The notes under the pieces were generated by a model. It saw only the letters and a program-made list of their open reading frames with translations. It did not search any database and had not been told where the DNA came from. 64,000 nt of DNA from Psychromonas ingrahamii 37 (GTDB taxonomy: Bacteria > Pseudomonadota > Gammaproteobacteria > Enterobacterales > Psychromonadaceae), in contig NC_008709.1 in NCBI RefSeq assembly GCF_000015285.1, positions 3,720,001 through 3,784,000 of the forward strand. Reading direction: 5' to 3'. The translations under genes were made by a program, and so were the position numbers. Of the stretch, positions 46,531 to 55,409 are shown piece after piece. Numbering within the stretch: the stretch's first letter is position 1; each line of letters starts with the position of its first letter.

Positions 46531-46750
46531 ATCAAATCAAAATGGAGTCCAGAGCCGATATTTGTGTCGTTTAGGGAAGACCAAAGCATCAATACTAGCC
46601 ATATATTTGGTCTGACAAGTAATTTGGTGGCCACTTATTCCAATAATTGCGTAGAAAAGGAATAGTTTATTAATCACGCAGTAAGGATAAACAATCAGGT
46701 TGAGGGGTTATTAAGAATGGGTTAAGTAGTGATCTGTCTTTCTTATAAAT

Positions 46751-46786
46751 AAAAAAAGCGACTTTAATTAATAAACTCAAGTCACC
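46751..46786 (-). terminator. Intrinsic terminator of the convergent pilin gene
   Basis: On the minus strand GGTGACTT and AAGTCGC form a stem followed by seven T, 22 bp after the pilin stop codon. Confidence 0.7.
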
Positions 46787-46808
46787 TAGATTGTTTGGCT
46801 AAATACAA

Positions 46809-47348
46809 TTAAATTGGTGTGACAACCATAGTTACTGTACCGGTATAGTCGCCTGCAGTCGCACCTTGTAACTCAGACTCTGCGATATCAAGGATTAATG
46901 TTGCATTATCCGTTCCACATGCTGTGTTGATAGTACTTGTTTGAGAACTTAAAGGAGCGCCAGAAACTAAAGCAGTAACGGTTGTTGCTGCTACAGTGTC
47001 AGCCCAAGATGCAGTATATGGGATAGTATCATCGTCAAGAGCATTAACTAATGAAAAAGCATCAGTAGTGCCACCAGTTCCTGTTACAGCTACCTTATAT
47101 GTTCCTCCGTCTACATTGGTACCCACACACATAGTATTAATAAGTTCAAGGTCTCCAGTACCGGTGGATGTTGTTGATACGTCAGCAACATTATTAATGA
47201 CTATTCGAGGCTCGACACTGACAGTTACCTCTGATGAGCCTGTTGATGTGCCTCCGGTCGACCCCTGAGAGGCTGCATTCGCTAAGCCTGCAGTTGTCAC
47301 TAGGGTAATAAGCGCGGCTAATTTGCTTATTTTTAATATTGATTTCAT
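46809..47348 (-). CDS. Fimbrial major subunit-like protein, convergent to the second system
   Basis: This protein of about 179 residues has a signal peptide (LAALITLVTTAGLANA), a Ser/Thr/Gly linker and then VTVSVEPRIVINNVADV. It shares MCVGTNVDGGTYKVAVTG and CGTDNATLILDIAESELQG with the 43.4 kb subunit. The ATG at 47348 fits the signal peptide; a longer frame to 47459 has no support. It is monocistronic, convergent to the usher operon and has its own terminator. It is likely the main pilin for that usher. A degenerate c-di-GMP riboswitch lies about 180 bp upstream. Confidence 0.75.
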   Translation of the reverse strand: MKSILKISKLAALITLVTTAGLANAASQGSTGGTSTGSSEVTVSVEPRIVINNVADVSTTSTGTGDLELINTMCVGTNVDGGTYKVAVTGTGGTTDAFSLVNALDDDTIPYTASWADTVAATTVTALVSGAPLSSQTSTINTACGTDNATLILDIAESELQGATAGDYTGTVTMVVTPI

Positions 47349-47494
47349 AACATAGGTCCTTCTTTTATTCACACAGAAATTCGTTTGATAGATAACCATT
47401 ACAAGGTGATTACTTTTATCTTGATCAACAAAATTGTTCTTTTTAGCTATTACCTCCACTTTTAAATAAAGTGGTTATATGTAAATTTCAACAG

Positions 47495-47595
47495 CGAAAA
47501 ATAAAAAAAGGGTTTATTCACTTTCGGCAACTGGCTGCCATGCTACGAGCTCTATAGTGACGTTTTACAGCCCATATTTCATCAAATTCGTGATC
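47495..47595 (-). promoter_or_regulatory. Degenerate c-di-GMP-I riboswitch relic upstream of the convergent pilin
   Basis: The minus strand keeps ATAGAGCTCGTAGCATGG, CAGCCAGTTGCCGAAAGTGAA, and a T-rich stretch, which align with the intact aptamers at 39.0 and 39.5 kb. The GCAAACC and CGCAAAGC boxes are disrupted, so ligand binding is doubtful. It belongs to a block also found at 39.48-40.07 kb. Confidence 0.6.
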
Positions 47596-47749
47596 AACTT
47601 CTCAAAACTTAAGTACACGCTACCCTGTTTAAGTCTTAAATCAAGCTGTTATCTACCTAATTATAAAAAACACAGAATGAAAAATATCATTTTCATAAAA
47701 AAATAGTATATAAAAAAATCGCTTAAATAAACTTTCCCACGCCATCCAT

Positions 47750-48035
47750 TCATTCAATTTTCTGATTCAGAGTATTGCCGGCATTTGGCTTCTCTGCCCC
47801 TGACAACGGGTTTCCTAAGCAGAAAACCATGGGTTTCCGTGACCACAGTATGCAATCCTTCCTGATGCTTACCGTCAGAAAAAAGATGATCACCCAGTCA
47901 AAAACATGGTGGAGTTTATGTGCACGTTCGCTGTTCGAAAACAAGGCGCTAAAATGCCAGTGTTCGCAAGTTATATGTAATATCGGCAGTCAGGCTTTAT
48001 TGTCAGGATTAAAACGTTTGGGTAATCAGGGGCAA
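47750..48035 (-). pseudogene. 3' fragment of the helix-hairpin-helix gene
   Basis: Sequence such as MFSNSERAHKLHHVFDWVIIFF on the minus strand matches the C-terminal quarter of the 39767-40615 product. Small indels break the frame, and the rest of the gene is absent; sequence switches to a dsbD-like relic at about 48035. It is part of a duplicated block that includes the riboswitch relic. Confidence 0.8.
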
Positions 48036-48640
48036 GCATCTTTGAAATGTGGATCGTATTTACCTTTTTAGGATTAGGCATGGCATTGCCCTGACTGCTT
48101 TTTTCGTTATACCCAAACCTTCTTTTCTTGATGCCTAAACCAGGGCGGTGGATACATAAAATAAAAGCGCTTTTTGGGTTAATGATGCTGGCAACAACAC
48201 TGTGGTTATTAAGTTTGCTCGTGCCTGTTATCGGTGGCTTACTAACCGTCGTCATCGGTTTATTGTTCTGTGTTTATTTGTTATACCACATAGCTAAAAA
48301 TCGGGGTAAAAAAACAGTGATTGTGATTTTAACCCTTAGCTTATTAATAACCAGTGCCGGGCTTTTGACTGCCAGCCTTACCATAAGACATTGGGCGACA
48401 CTGATAGAGGATAATCTGACCTGGTTGCCACTCAATAAAAAGAGCATTGATCAATATGTAAAATAGGGAAATACCGTTTTTGTTGATGTAACAGCTGATT
48501 GGTGTATCACCTGTAAAGCCAATAAAATCGGCGTTATTTTACAAGATCCCGTCTATTCTGAGTTACAGCTGGAAAGCGTGATAACAATGAAAAGCGATTG
48601 GACCAAGCCAAGCAACTGGATAAATTAATCAAAGAACAAT
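48036..48640 (+). pseudogene. dsbD-like relic (membrane end plus thioredoxin domain)
   Basis: One plus-strand frame reads IFEMWIVFTFLGLGMALP, stop, LLFSLYPNLLFLMPKPGRW and then membrane helices to DQYVK, stop. It goes on in frame with VFVDVTADWCITCKANKIG, the thioredoxin-like CxxC site of DsbD, and SDWTKPS. Two nonsense codons, a missing N-terminal half and a deleted end show it is dead. DsbD passes electrons across the inner membrane to periplasmic thiol proteins. Confidence 0.8.
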
Positions 48641-48697
48641 TAAAATAGCATAAAAAATTAGCACCCGTAGCTTAAGATGAAAGACTATGGGTATGGG

Positions 48698-48910
48698 CAT
48701 TTTTTGTAACAAACTTAAAGGTATTACCACAGAGAACACAGAGGCGCTAAGCGCTACACAGAGGAAAGACTAAAACATATTATTGCTAATGTTTTCCTTC
48801 TTTGACTCTGTTGATGAAGAAGAATCGAAACAACGTTTCTCAGTCTGATGAAGTGTGCGTGGGCTCTGTGGTGCTGCATTTTTTTGTAACAAACTTAAGT
48901 CTGAAGACAG
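48698..48910. repeat. Interspersed repeats matching those at 27.0-27.2 kb
   Basis: Two copies of TTTGTAACAAACTTAA (48698-48719, 48876-48910) flank one copy of ACCACAGAGAACACAGAGG with a GCGCTAAGCGC palindrome (48721-48770). The same two families sit together at 27036-27230. They form the right-hand edge of the relic-rich accessory region. Confidence 0.75.
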
Positions 48911-48927
48911 TAGTATGATGATTTATA

Positions 48928-50988
48928 TTAATCATCGGGTGTTTCTCCAATCAAAATCACCACGGATCGTGGTGCAACAAGGTATTGATCGTTAAACCAG
49001 TATTTTTTATCGCCACTCTTATAAATATCGTTACCATCCACTAAGGAAGTATCAACGATTCGCAACCATTTCCCGCATGCAGATATTGGTAATTCAAAGT
49101 TAAGTACTTCCCAAAAAGCATTAAAAATAACATAAGAGACAACCCCTGAGTGAGGGTGTGTACTTTCCATGGCAATGCTATGAGAACACTCACTCCAATC
49201 AGGTTGATTGAGTTTCACACCATGCCAATGAATGTCTGACCGTAGAATAATATCATGCAAAGAATAGCGGAAACTGGGATTGAGATAGATAGCGGTACGC
49301 TGTTTAATTAAACCCTTAGTAAAGTCAAAAAGCGCCCTGTTCTTTTTAATCTGACTCCAATCAAACCAAAATGCCGGATTATCCTGACAATAGCCATTAT
49401 TATTGCCTTTTTGCGAATGCCCTATTTCATCACCCATTAAAATCATCGGCGTACCTAAAGAGAGCAAAGTTATCGTCAGCATGTTTTTGATTTGCTTATT
49501 GCGCAGCTGAAGGATTTTAGGATCATTCGTTTCACCTTCAACCCCATGATTCCAGCTGAAATTATAATCACATCCATCGAGATTATTTTCACCATTGGGC
49601 AAATTATGTTTGTTATTATAACTGACCAGATCATTAAGCGTAAAGCCGTCATGGCAGGTAATAAAGTTTACCGATTTTTCCGGTTCAAAGTGATGTTCAC
49701 CGTAAATATCCGGACTGCCAATCAAACGGTTGGCAAACTGACTTACCATACCCTGATCGCCACGCACAAAACGCCGTACATCATCTCTAAAATGACCGTT
49801 CCATTCTCGCCAACGCTGCCCTGCCAGACTACCCACTTGATATAATCCCCCTGCATCCCATGCTTCTGCTATCAGCTTAATTGAGGACAAAATCGGATCA
49901 GTATCAATACTGAATAACGTCGGCGGGCTGAGCATAGGCGCACCAAGCTCATCACGGGATAGAATAGAGGCCAAATCAAAACGAAATCCATCTATATGCA
50001 TTTTGTCTACCCAAAAGTGCAAACTGTCAATAATCATGCGTCTAACCACGGAATGTGTACCGTTAAGGGTATTACCACAACCACTAAAATTCATATAATG
50101 CTGTCTATCTTTGGATAAGATGTAATAATCATTGTTATCAAAACCACGCAACGAAAAAGACGGGCCACCTTCCCCACCCTCTGCGCTATGGTTATAAACC
50201 ACATCCAAAATAACTTCAATATCAGCCGCATGCAGGGCTTTTACCATATCTCTAAATTCATTAACGGGGCCCAGCCTGGATCTGTCTGAGCTGTATTCGC
50301 GATGCACTGCGAAAAAGGATAACGGGCTATATCCCCAATAGTTAGCCAATCCGGCGTGATGTTCACCCGGATCGAACTGATGAATCGGCATTAGTTCAAC
50401 GGCGGTTACCCCCAGTTCTTTTAAATAGGGGATCTTTTCAATTAAGCCCGCATAAGTACCGCGTTTTTTTTTTGCAATATTAGCACTTTGATGGCGAGTA
50501 AAACCGCCCACATGCATTTCATAAATAACTGTTTTATAAAAAGAGTGCCGAGGATGTTGATCTTCCTGCCAATCATAATCATCTATATCAACCACCACAC
50601 TTTTTAAACAGGTATCAATATTGGAGCCGCTGCCAAGTGCTGCCTCACGGGAAAAGTGATCACCCCGTTCAACCAATAATCCATAGGGGTCTAATAACAC
50701 TTTCTTTGGGGAAAAAGCCGTTCCTTGATAGGGGCGATAAGGTCCATTGACACGAAAGCCATAGAGTTGTCCCGGTTTTACATCTTCAATAAAAATATGC
50801 CAATAATAAGCGGTACGATTATCATTAGTTGAAAATTTAAATATATTGCTCGCTGCATCGGCATCTTTATCTTCAAAAAAAAGCAGTTCGACACTTTCTG
50901 CCAGCCGCGCATAAATACAAAAATTGGCACCTTTGCTGCTATAGGTCACGCCTAACTTATCTGGTTTACCATTCGAAGCTGAAAACAT
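48928..50988 (-). CDS. glgX: Glycogen debranching enzyme GlgX
   Basis: This 686-residue GH13 isoamylase-type enzyme has an N-terminal CBM48 module and the catalytic motifs VILDVVYNHSAEGG, DGFRFDLASIL (nucleophile Asp), LIAEAWDAGG (acid Glu) and ITCHDGFTLNDLV. It cuts alpha-1,6 branches of limit dextrin. It begins MFSASNGKPDKLGVTYSSKG after an AGTAAG-like site. The gene is 34 kb from glgC1-glgC2-glgA, so glycogen genes are split here. No glgP or glgB is in the window. Confidence 0.94.
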   Translation of the reverse strand: MFSASNGKPDKLGVTYSSKGANFCIYARLAESVELLFFEDKDADAASNIFKFSTNDNRTAYYWHIFIEDVKPGQLYGFRVNGPYRPYQGTAFSPKKVLLDPYGLLVERGDHFSREAALGSGSNIDTCLKSVVVDIDDYDWQEDQHPRHSFYKTVIYEMHVGGFTRHQSANIAKKKRGTYAGLIEKIPYLKELGVTAVELMPIHQFDPGEHHAGLANYWGYSPLSFFAVHREYSSDRSRLGPVNEFRDMVKALHAADIEVILDVVYNHSAEGGEGGPSFSLRGFDNNDYYILSKDRQHYMNFSGCGNTLNGTHSVVRRMIIDSLHFWVDKMHIDGFRFDLASILSRDELGAPMLSPPTLFSIDTDPILSSIKLIAEAWDAGGLYQVGSLAGQRWREWNGHFRDDVRRFVRGDQGMVSQFANRLIGSPDIYGEHHFEPEKSVNFITCHDGFTLNDLVSYNNKHNLPNGENNLDGCDYNFSWNHGVEGETNDPKILQLRNKQIKNMLTITLLSLGTPMILMGDEIGHSQKGNNNGYCQDNPAFWFDWSQIKKNRALFDFTKGLIKQRTAIYLNPSFRYSLHDIILRSDIHWHGVKLNQPDWSECSHSIAMESTHPHSGVVSYVIFNAFWEVLNFELPISACGKWLRIVDTSLVDGNDIYKSGDKKYWFNDQYLVAPRSVVILIGETPDD

Positions 50989-51296
50989 ACTTACTCCAGA
51001 TCACAGTGAAAAATAAAACAGGCACATCTAAGAAAATGATTTTTAGAGGGAGTTACATAGAATTAGGCCATCTGATAATAATAGCCGTTCTTTTGCAATT
51101 TATAGTAAAAGAACTAATTAACTGCTTAGATTTAGCCACTCCCTTTGGTAGAATATTTTTAGGTTTTCTCCCCGCGGGGATAATTTAACAGAATGAAAAA
51201 CGGGGACATGATAGGGTTCATCAAAGTACATTGGCAGGATTATCTGTTTTAAGCGTATTATAGGGATAATTGGTATTCTAAGCATGACGACGCTTA

Positions 51297-51605
51297 TTAG
51301 GCACTGTCTTTTTTTGAAAGCGCTTTTGCCACTACGGAAGGCATTTTTTTCGGCGCTTTGATACGCAACTGTTTATTGATGTTCAACCGACCAAAAACAA
51401 CTGTTATATCATCGGGTGAAACACTAAATTCTTTCGCGAGAAATCTAACCATATGATCAGTTGCTCTGCCGGCGACAGGCGTTGCAGTAACACGAACCCT
51501 CAGCTGAATTCCCTGCGCCTTTCCGACAGCATCCTTCTTCGCGCCAGGTGTTCCAAGAATATTCACAACCAGTATTTCTCCCTCCATAACACAAAATGAA
51601 GACAT
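51297..51605 (-). CDS. DUF167 family protein, second copy
   Basis: This protein of about 102 residues has the DUF167 core QLRVRVTATPVAGRATDHMVRFLAKEF and LNINKQLRIKAPKKMP. It is paralogous to yggU at 22.2 kb but diverged. A GTG at 51671 would add 22 lysine-rich residues; the ATG at 51605 after AAGAGAG is preferred. Function unknown. The left gap to glgX holds no other gene I trust. Confidence 0.75.
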   Translation of the reverse strand: MSSFCVMEGEILVVNILGTPGAKKDAVGKAQGIQLRVRVTATPVAGRATDHMVRFLAKEFSVSPDDITVVFGRLNINKQLRIKAPKKMPSVVAKALSKKDSA

Positions 51606-51935
51606 TTTAACTCTCTTGCCATCGAATGCCATTACAGCCTTAGTTGCTTTTTTTTTCACTTCTCTCTCCACATAAACAACAGCGTATAAAATGCCATTGT
51701 TGCTGCTTCAGCGACAAAGTAATGCGTCCAGTGCATTGCCTTGTGAGTGAGATTAGCGCTAATAGCATCATACCCAGGCCATGGAAAACACCACCAAATA
51801 CAACACGTTGAAATCCTATAACGTTTTTATAGAATTATAAAAAGTGAGTTATTAGACAGTCTTAACGCTCGACATCCGTGGTCAAAAAAGCGCCTGGCAG
51901 TTTGTTGGTCCAGCTCTTCATTTGATTCCGACTGA

Positions 51936-52637
51936 TTAGGCTTGTGTATCAAACATGTTTCTATATGCCTGCTCAAGATCCATCGTTCTATCTTTATAAT
52001 CGATCACATCACCAAACTCGACTTCTATCTGTAATTTTTTTTCACGGTTTTTTATCGCTGTTTTTAATGCCGTATTTGAATTAGTTCTTATATATACAGG
52101 CAGTATCTGCAACTTGTTTTTAACCGCGATAAGCTGCGTCCCTTTCTTAAACTCGGTAAGGTCTGTGTCCTGCACATTACGCGTACCTTCGGGAAATATA
52201 AAAATAGAAGCATTATTGCTCAAACTTTTTTTAATATCTTTAAAGAATTGACTCATTTTATTTGAGCCTCTATCCAGTAAAATAGAGCCTCCATTACGGA
52301 CAAACTTACCAAAGAAAAAAGAGTTATAGAGTTCTTTTTTTGCAACCCATAAGCCAAAAACATTAGTGTCTTTTAACGCCATTTCAATCACACAGGGATC
52401 GATAATACTGCGGTGATTAGAAAGTAGAAGATACTGTCCGTCAGGGTTTACCTTATCGAGGCCAGAAACCACGATTTCAATATTAAGTTTGGAGAACAAG
52501 CTGACAGCGTACTCCAAGCGGAGCTTCTTTTTGTCAGCATTTGTTGTCGCCTTATTTAATTTGAAGCCAAATTTGTTGGTTAAAAATAACGAATAAATCG
52601 CGATTTGTATTTGTTTCAGGTTCAAAATACACTCCAA
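51936..52637 (-). CDS. PlsC-type 1-acylglycerol-3-phosphate acyltransferase family protein
   Basis: This 233-residue protein has the acyltransferase motif SNHRSIIDP (HX4D) and the glycerol-phosphate-binding FPEGTRN motif. It also has NGGSILLDRG between them. Such enzymes transfer an acyl chain to lysophosphatidic acid or related acceptors; exact acceptor unknown. It has one weak hydrophobic N-terminal stretch. It stands alone on the minus strand; a candidate housekeeping plsC may exist elsewhere. Confidence 0.8.
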   Translation of the reverse strand: MECILNLKQIQIAIYSLFLTNKFGFKLNKATTNADKKKLRLEYAVSLFSKLNIEIVVSGLDKVNPDGQYLLLSNHRSIIDPCVIEMALKDTNVFGLWVAKKELYNSFFFGKFVRNGGSILLDRGSNKMSQFFKDIKKSLSNNASIFIFPEGTRNVQDTDLTEFKKGTQLIAVKNKLQILPVYIRTNSNTALKTAIKNREKKLQIEVEFGDVIDYKDRTMDLEQAYRNMFDTQA

Positions 52638-53022
52638 AAATAAATGTCATCGGGACTTCCACTATAAAAAAAGACCCAAAATGGTGCGTATACTGCCACA
52701 GAAAGCGGCATGGAGAAAGCTAGACAGCCAAAAATGATCAGGCAAATGAAGATGACAATCTGAACATTAATCTGCCATCAACAAAAAAAATTTCTGGGTG
52801 AGCGGTGATTTGGTTGCAGAGTCTATTTTTAAACAACAATATCAGGTATGGATATTTAAAATACCAATCATTTAAATAGAAAGCTATTCAGGATTTTATC
52901 GTGAAATATTCTGATTAGCATGGCTTTCCTAGATGCTCATAACGCTTGGTTAACCGTCGTGCAGGTTGTGGTTTTTCTTTTGAAAAAAAAATAACTGTCG
53001 TGACACGTCCCGTTGAAGGTGA
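52638..53022. other. Gap between acyltransferase and dksA-like genes
   Basis: AT-rich 385 bp with short broken frames. I see no gene, RNA or repeat that I can support. Confidence 0.5.
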
Positions 53023-53370
53023 TCACAGCGAAAGTACTTGTGCACATTTGATACAGCGAATGGCCGTTGGATCGATTTCCAAACGGTGAACATTGATGTC
53101 TTCGTCACAGTCGACACAGATTCCATATATCTGTTTCTCCAATCGCTTTAGCGCCTGCTCCACACTGATTAATCGACGTTCGCGACGGCGCGAAGATTCA
53201 AGTGCCATTTGCTGGATCTGCATGGCATCGACCCTCGATACGCGACCAACAGCGGCCTGATCCAGAACCACTGGCTTGATTTCATTTGCAGTGCTGGCAA
53301 GCACACTAATAAGATCTTCCTTAAGGGCTATCAACTGCTTGCGAAACTGAATTATTTTATCTGGTTGCAT
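53023..53370 (-). CDS. DksA/TraR-type zinc-finger protein
   Basis: This 115-residue protein has the C-terminal four-cysteine finger CVDCDEDINVHRLEIDPTAIRCIKC, with ALKRLEKQIYGIC before it, as in the DksA/TraR family. The N-terminal half is helical and could form the coiled coil that enters the RNA polymerase secondary channel. It is shorter than DksA (about 150 residues) and lacks the usual DxxDxA-type tip that I would look for. An AAGGAAAA ribosome site sits exactly at the edge of the upstream 53-bp array. Confidence 0.82.
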   Translation of the reverse strand: MQPDKIIQFRKQLIALKEDLISVLASTANEIKPVVLDQAAVGRVSRVDAMQIQQMALESSRRRERRLISVEQALKRLEKQIYGICVDCDEDINVHRLEIDPTAIRCIKCAQVLSL

Positions 53371-53379
53371 GCTATTTTC

Positions 53380-53856
53380 CTTGTTCGCTTAGGTGCCTGA
53401 CATCATTCTAATTCGTTCTGCTGAAACGCATTCTTGTTCGCTTAGGTGCCTGACACTGTTCTAATTCGTTCTGCTGGGACGCGTCTTTGTTCACTTAGGT
53501 GTCTGACACTGTTCTAATTCGTTCCGCTGGAACGCGTCTTTGTTCGCTTAGGTGCCTGACACTGTTCTAATTTTTTCTGCTGAAACGCATTCTTGTTCGC
53601 TTAGGTGCCTGACACTGTTCTAATTTTTTCTGCTGAAACGCATTCTTGTTCACTTAGGTGCCTGACACTGATCTAATTCGTTCTGCTGGAATGCATTCTT
53701 GTTCACTTAGGTGCCTGACATCATTCTAATTCGTTCTGCTGGAATGCATTCTTGTTCACTTAGGTGCCTGACACTGATCTAATTCGTTCTGCTGGAATGC
53801 ATTCTTGTTCGCTTAGGTGCCTGACACTGTTCTAATTCGTTCTGCTGGAACACGTA
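53380..53856. repeat. Nine-unit 53-bp tandem repeat
   Basis: Nine units start at 53380 and every 53 bp up to 53804. Each contains TTAGGTGCCTGACACTGTTC, with the small dyad GTGCCTGACAC, and TAATTCGTTCTGCTG, with 1-5 differences between units. The array fills the space between the dksA-like start (10 bp away) and the truncated-haemoglobin gene. The last unit encodes the haemoglobin C-terminus (PAERIRTVSGT then stop). It is not a CRISPR: there are no unique spacers. Confidence 0.95.
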
Positions 53857-54226
53857 ATTGTGCCATTAAATAAACTTTAAATGATGGTTCATAGGGTTGT
53901 TGATCTACGGCTTTTTGCATACATAAAAGCCATGCTTCGCTTTCCTCAATACCTACTGACAAATGCTTATGTGCTAAGGGAATATTGATACTCCCGTAAT
54001 GCTCAGTATACAATTTCGGTCCACCAAGCCAACCAGACAAAAAATAGGAGAGTTTTTTTCGAGACTCTGATAAATCACTCGAATGCATATCTCTAATTTT
54101 TTTTGATGTTGAAAAAACATCCATATTATTATAAAAATCATCAACAAGTTTAGTAATACCAGACAACTGTCCCGCCATTATGTAAGGGTTGTCTCCTACA
54201 CCATATTCACAATTTCTAAAACTCAT
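53813..54226 (-). CDS. Group II truncated haemoglobin
   Basis: This protein of about 137 residues has the family pattern AGQLSGITKLVDDFYNNM, LSYFLSGWLGGPKLYTEHYG and IPLAHKHLSVGIEESEAWLLCM. The proximal histidine is in AHKHL, and the tryptophan of WLGGP is the conserved distal residue of group II. Such proteins bind oxygen or NO. The ATG at 54226 is preferred to the upstream codon at 54253. Its last residues and stop lie in the first unit of the 53-bp array, so the C-terminus may have been replaced. The dksA-like gene follows on the same strand. Confidence 0.85.
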   Translation of the reverse strand: MSFRNCEYGVGDNPYIMAGQLSGITKLVDDFYNNMDVFSTSKKIRDMHSSDLSESRKKLSYFLSGWLGGPKLYTEHYGSINIPLAHKHLSVGIEESEAWLLCMQKAVDQQPYEPSFKVYLMAQLRVPAERIRTVSGT

Positions 54227-54545
54227 CATTGAACCCAACCCTATTTGATACACTACGCCCTTGTTAACAGATTAAAAAGTTAACGGGCTAAAAACTGAAA
54301 AGACGAATCCCCCTTCTTCTGATAACAATAAAGCCCAAAATAGCATTAAAGTAATTTTTAATAATCTTTCAAAAAAATGTAATAAGGAGTGAAACTCGAA
54401 CGAAGACAATTATGAGCTGTTAAATTATAAAAGATTACAAGTGAAAGCATCTTTCTGACGGCTCCCGTTGCATAATTATTTAGTGAATTGACAGCTTAAT
54501 ATTATTTTATAGCCAATTATCTTATGTCTTTTGAGCCGTAAACAC

Positions 54546-54902
54546 TCAGCACCAAAATTGTTTAGTTAAATGCCAACCGTCACCATATCTGCATTTATAG
54601 ACTTTTAAATCAACCCCCTGTTCACCAGATATAATATTAGCTCTGGTATTGGCTTCTTTTTTTGTGCGATAGGTCTCTTTATAGGTACCATCTCCAGCAG
54701 TACATCTAGTGCATTTCTTACTGGGTGTTATCCTCGTTTTAGGTGACAGATGCCAAAAACCACATTTATTACATTCATAGGGAGCCAGATCCTGATGATA
54801 GTTTTTCTTTAAGTATTCAGCCGCATTTTGTGCTTCATCTTCATAAAAATACTGGCTTAGAGGTTGCCTTGACCTTTTTCCAAAGCATGTTTCACTTTTC
54901 AT
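54546..54902 (-). CDS. Small cysteine-rich protein of unknown function
   Basis: This protein of about 118 residues has two zinc-ribbon-like pairs (YECNKCGFWHLSP and CTRCTAGDG) and a final KCRYGDGWHLTKQFWC that echoes the first. Lysine and arginine are frequent. It looks like a small metal-binding or nucleic-acid-associated protein, but I recognise no family. It is alone on the minus strand. Confidence 0.5.
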   Translation of the reverse strand: MKSETCFGKRSRQPLSQYFYEDEAQNAAEYLKKNYHQDLAPYECNKCGFWHLSPKTRITPSKKCTRCTAGDGTYKETYRTKKEANTRANIISGEQGVDLKVYKCRYGDGWHLTKQFWC

Positions 54903-54926
54903 ATTAATGCACCTTAAATTTCGCAC

Positions 54927-55409
54927 AAACTTGGTTCAACAGGAAAATAACGCGCGATAAAAACGGCCTTAGGATCAATCATTAAATATGACTCAGTTAT
55001 TGCTGAATTAGATTTCGCATTAAGCTGCAAAGATCTTCGCGTAGGTTAACGCTATTTTTTGCTACTTTTATTTTAAAAAACCGTGACAGCCCGCCTTTAA
55101 CCTTTTTATATGCCTTGGCTGCGGCGTACTAATAACATTTTCACCAAATAATCTGTCCGTCTCCATGATAAACATCCATGCTGTCACGATCAGCACCTAT
55201 GATATAAAGGCTGAGTAAGCACACGGTAAAGAAAGTCATAATGCTTGCAGGTATATTGATTAATCATCATTAAGGAAGTCTTAATACCATCGATGTTTTT
55301 ATCGACTCGGTCTGATTATCGTCGGAAAACGCTGTATTTTTACGTTTTTTCTTTTTCAGAAATAGCGACAACTATTAGCGTCTATGTTGGGCAAATTGTT
55401 CGCATTTTT
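54927..55409. other. Gap of 480 bp
   Basis: No clear gene. A 32-codon minus-strand frame (55228-55130; MTFFTVCLLSLYIIGADRDS...) has a hydrophobic start but no support as a gene. The rest is AT-rich. Confidence 0.4.

Noticed and set aside
51006-51188. 60-codon plus-strand frame with a hydrophobic middle, divergent from glgX
   Set aside because: It has a start and one possible membrane helix, but no ribosome site or family; too weak to call a gene.
53380-53856. Possible CRISPR array
   Set aside because: The units are contiguous and near-identical over the whole 53 bp; there are no unique spacers and no cas genes.
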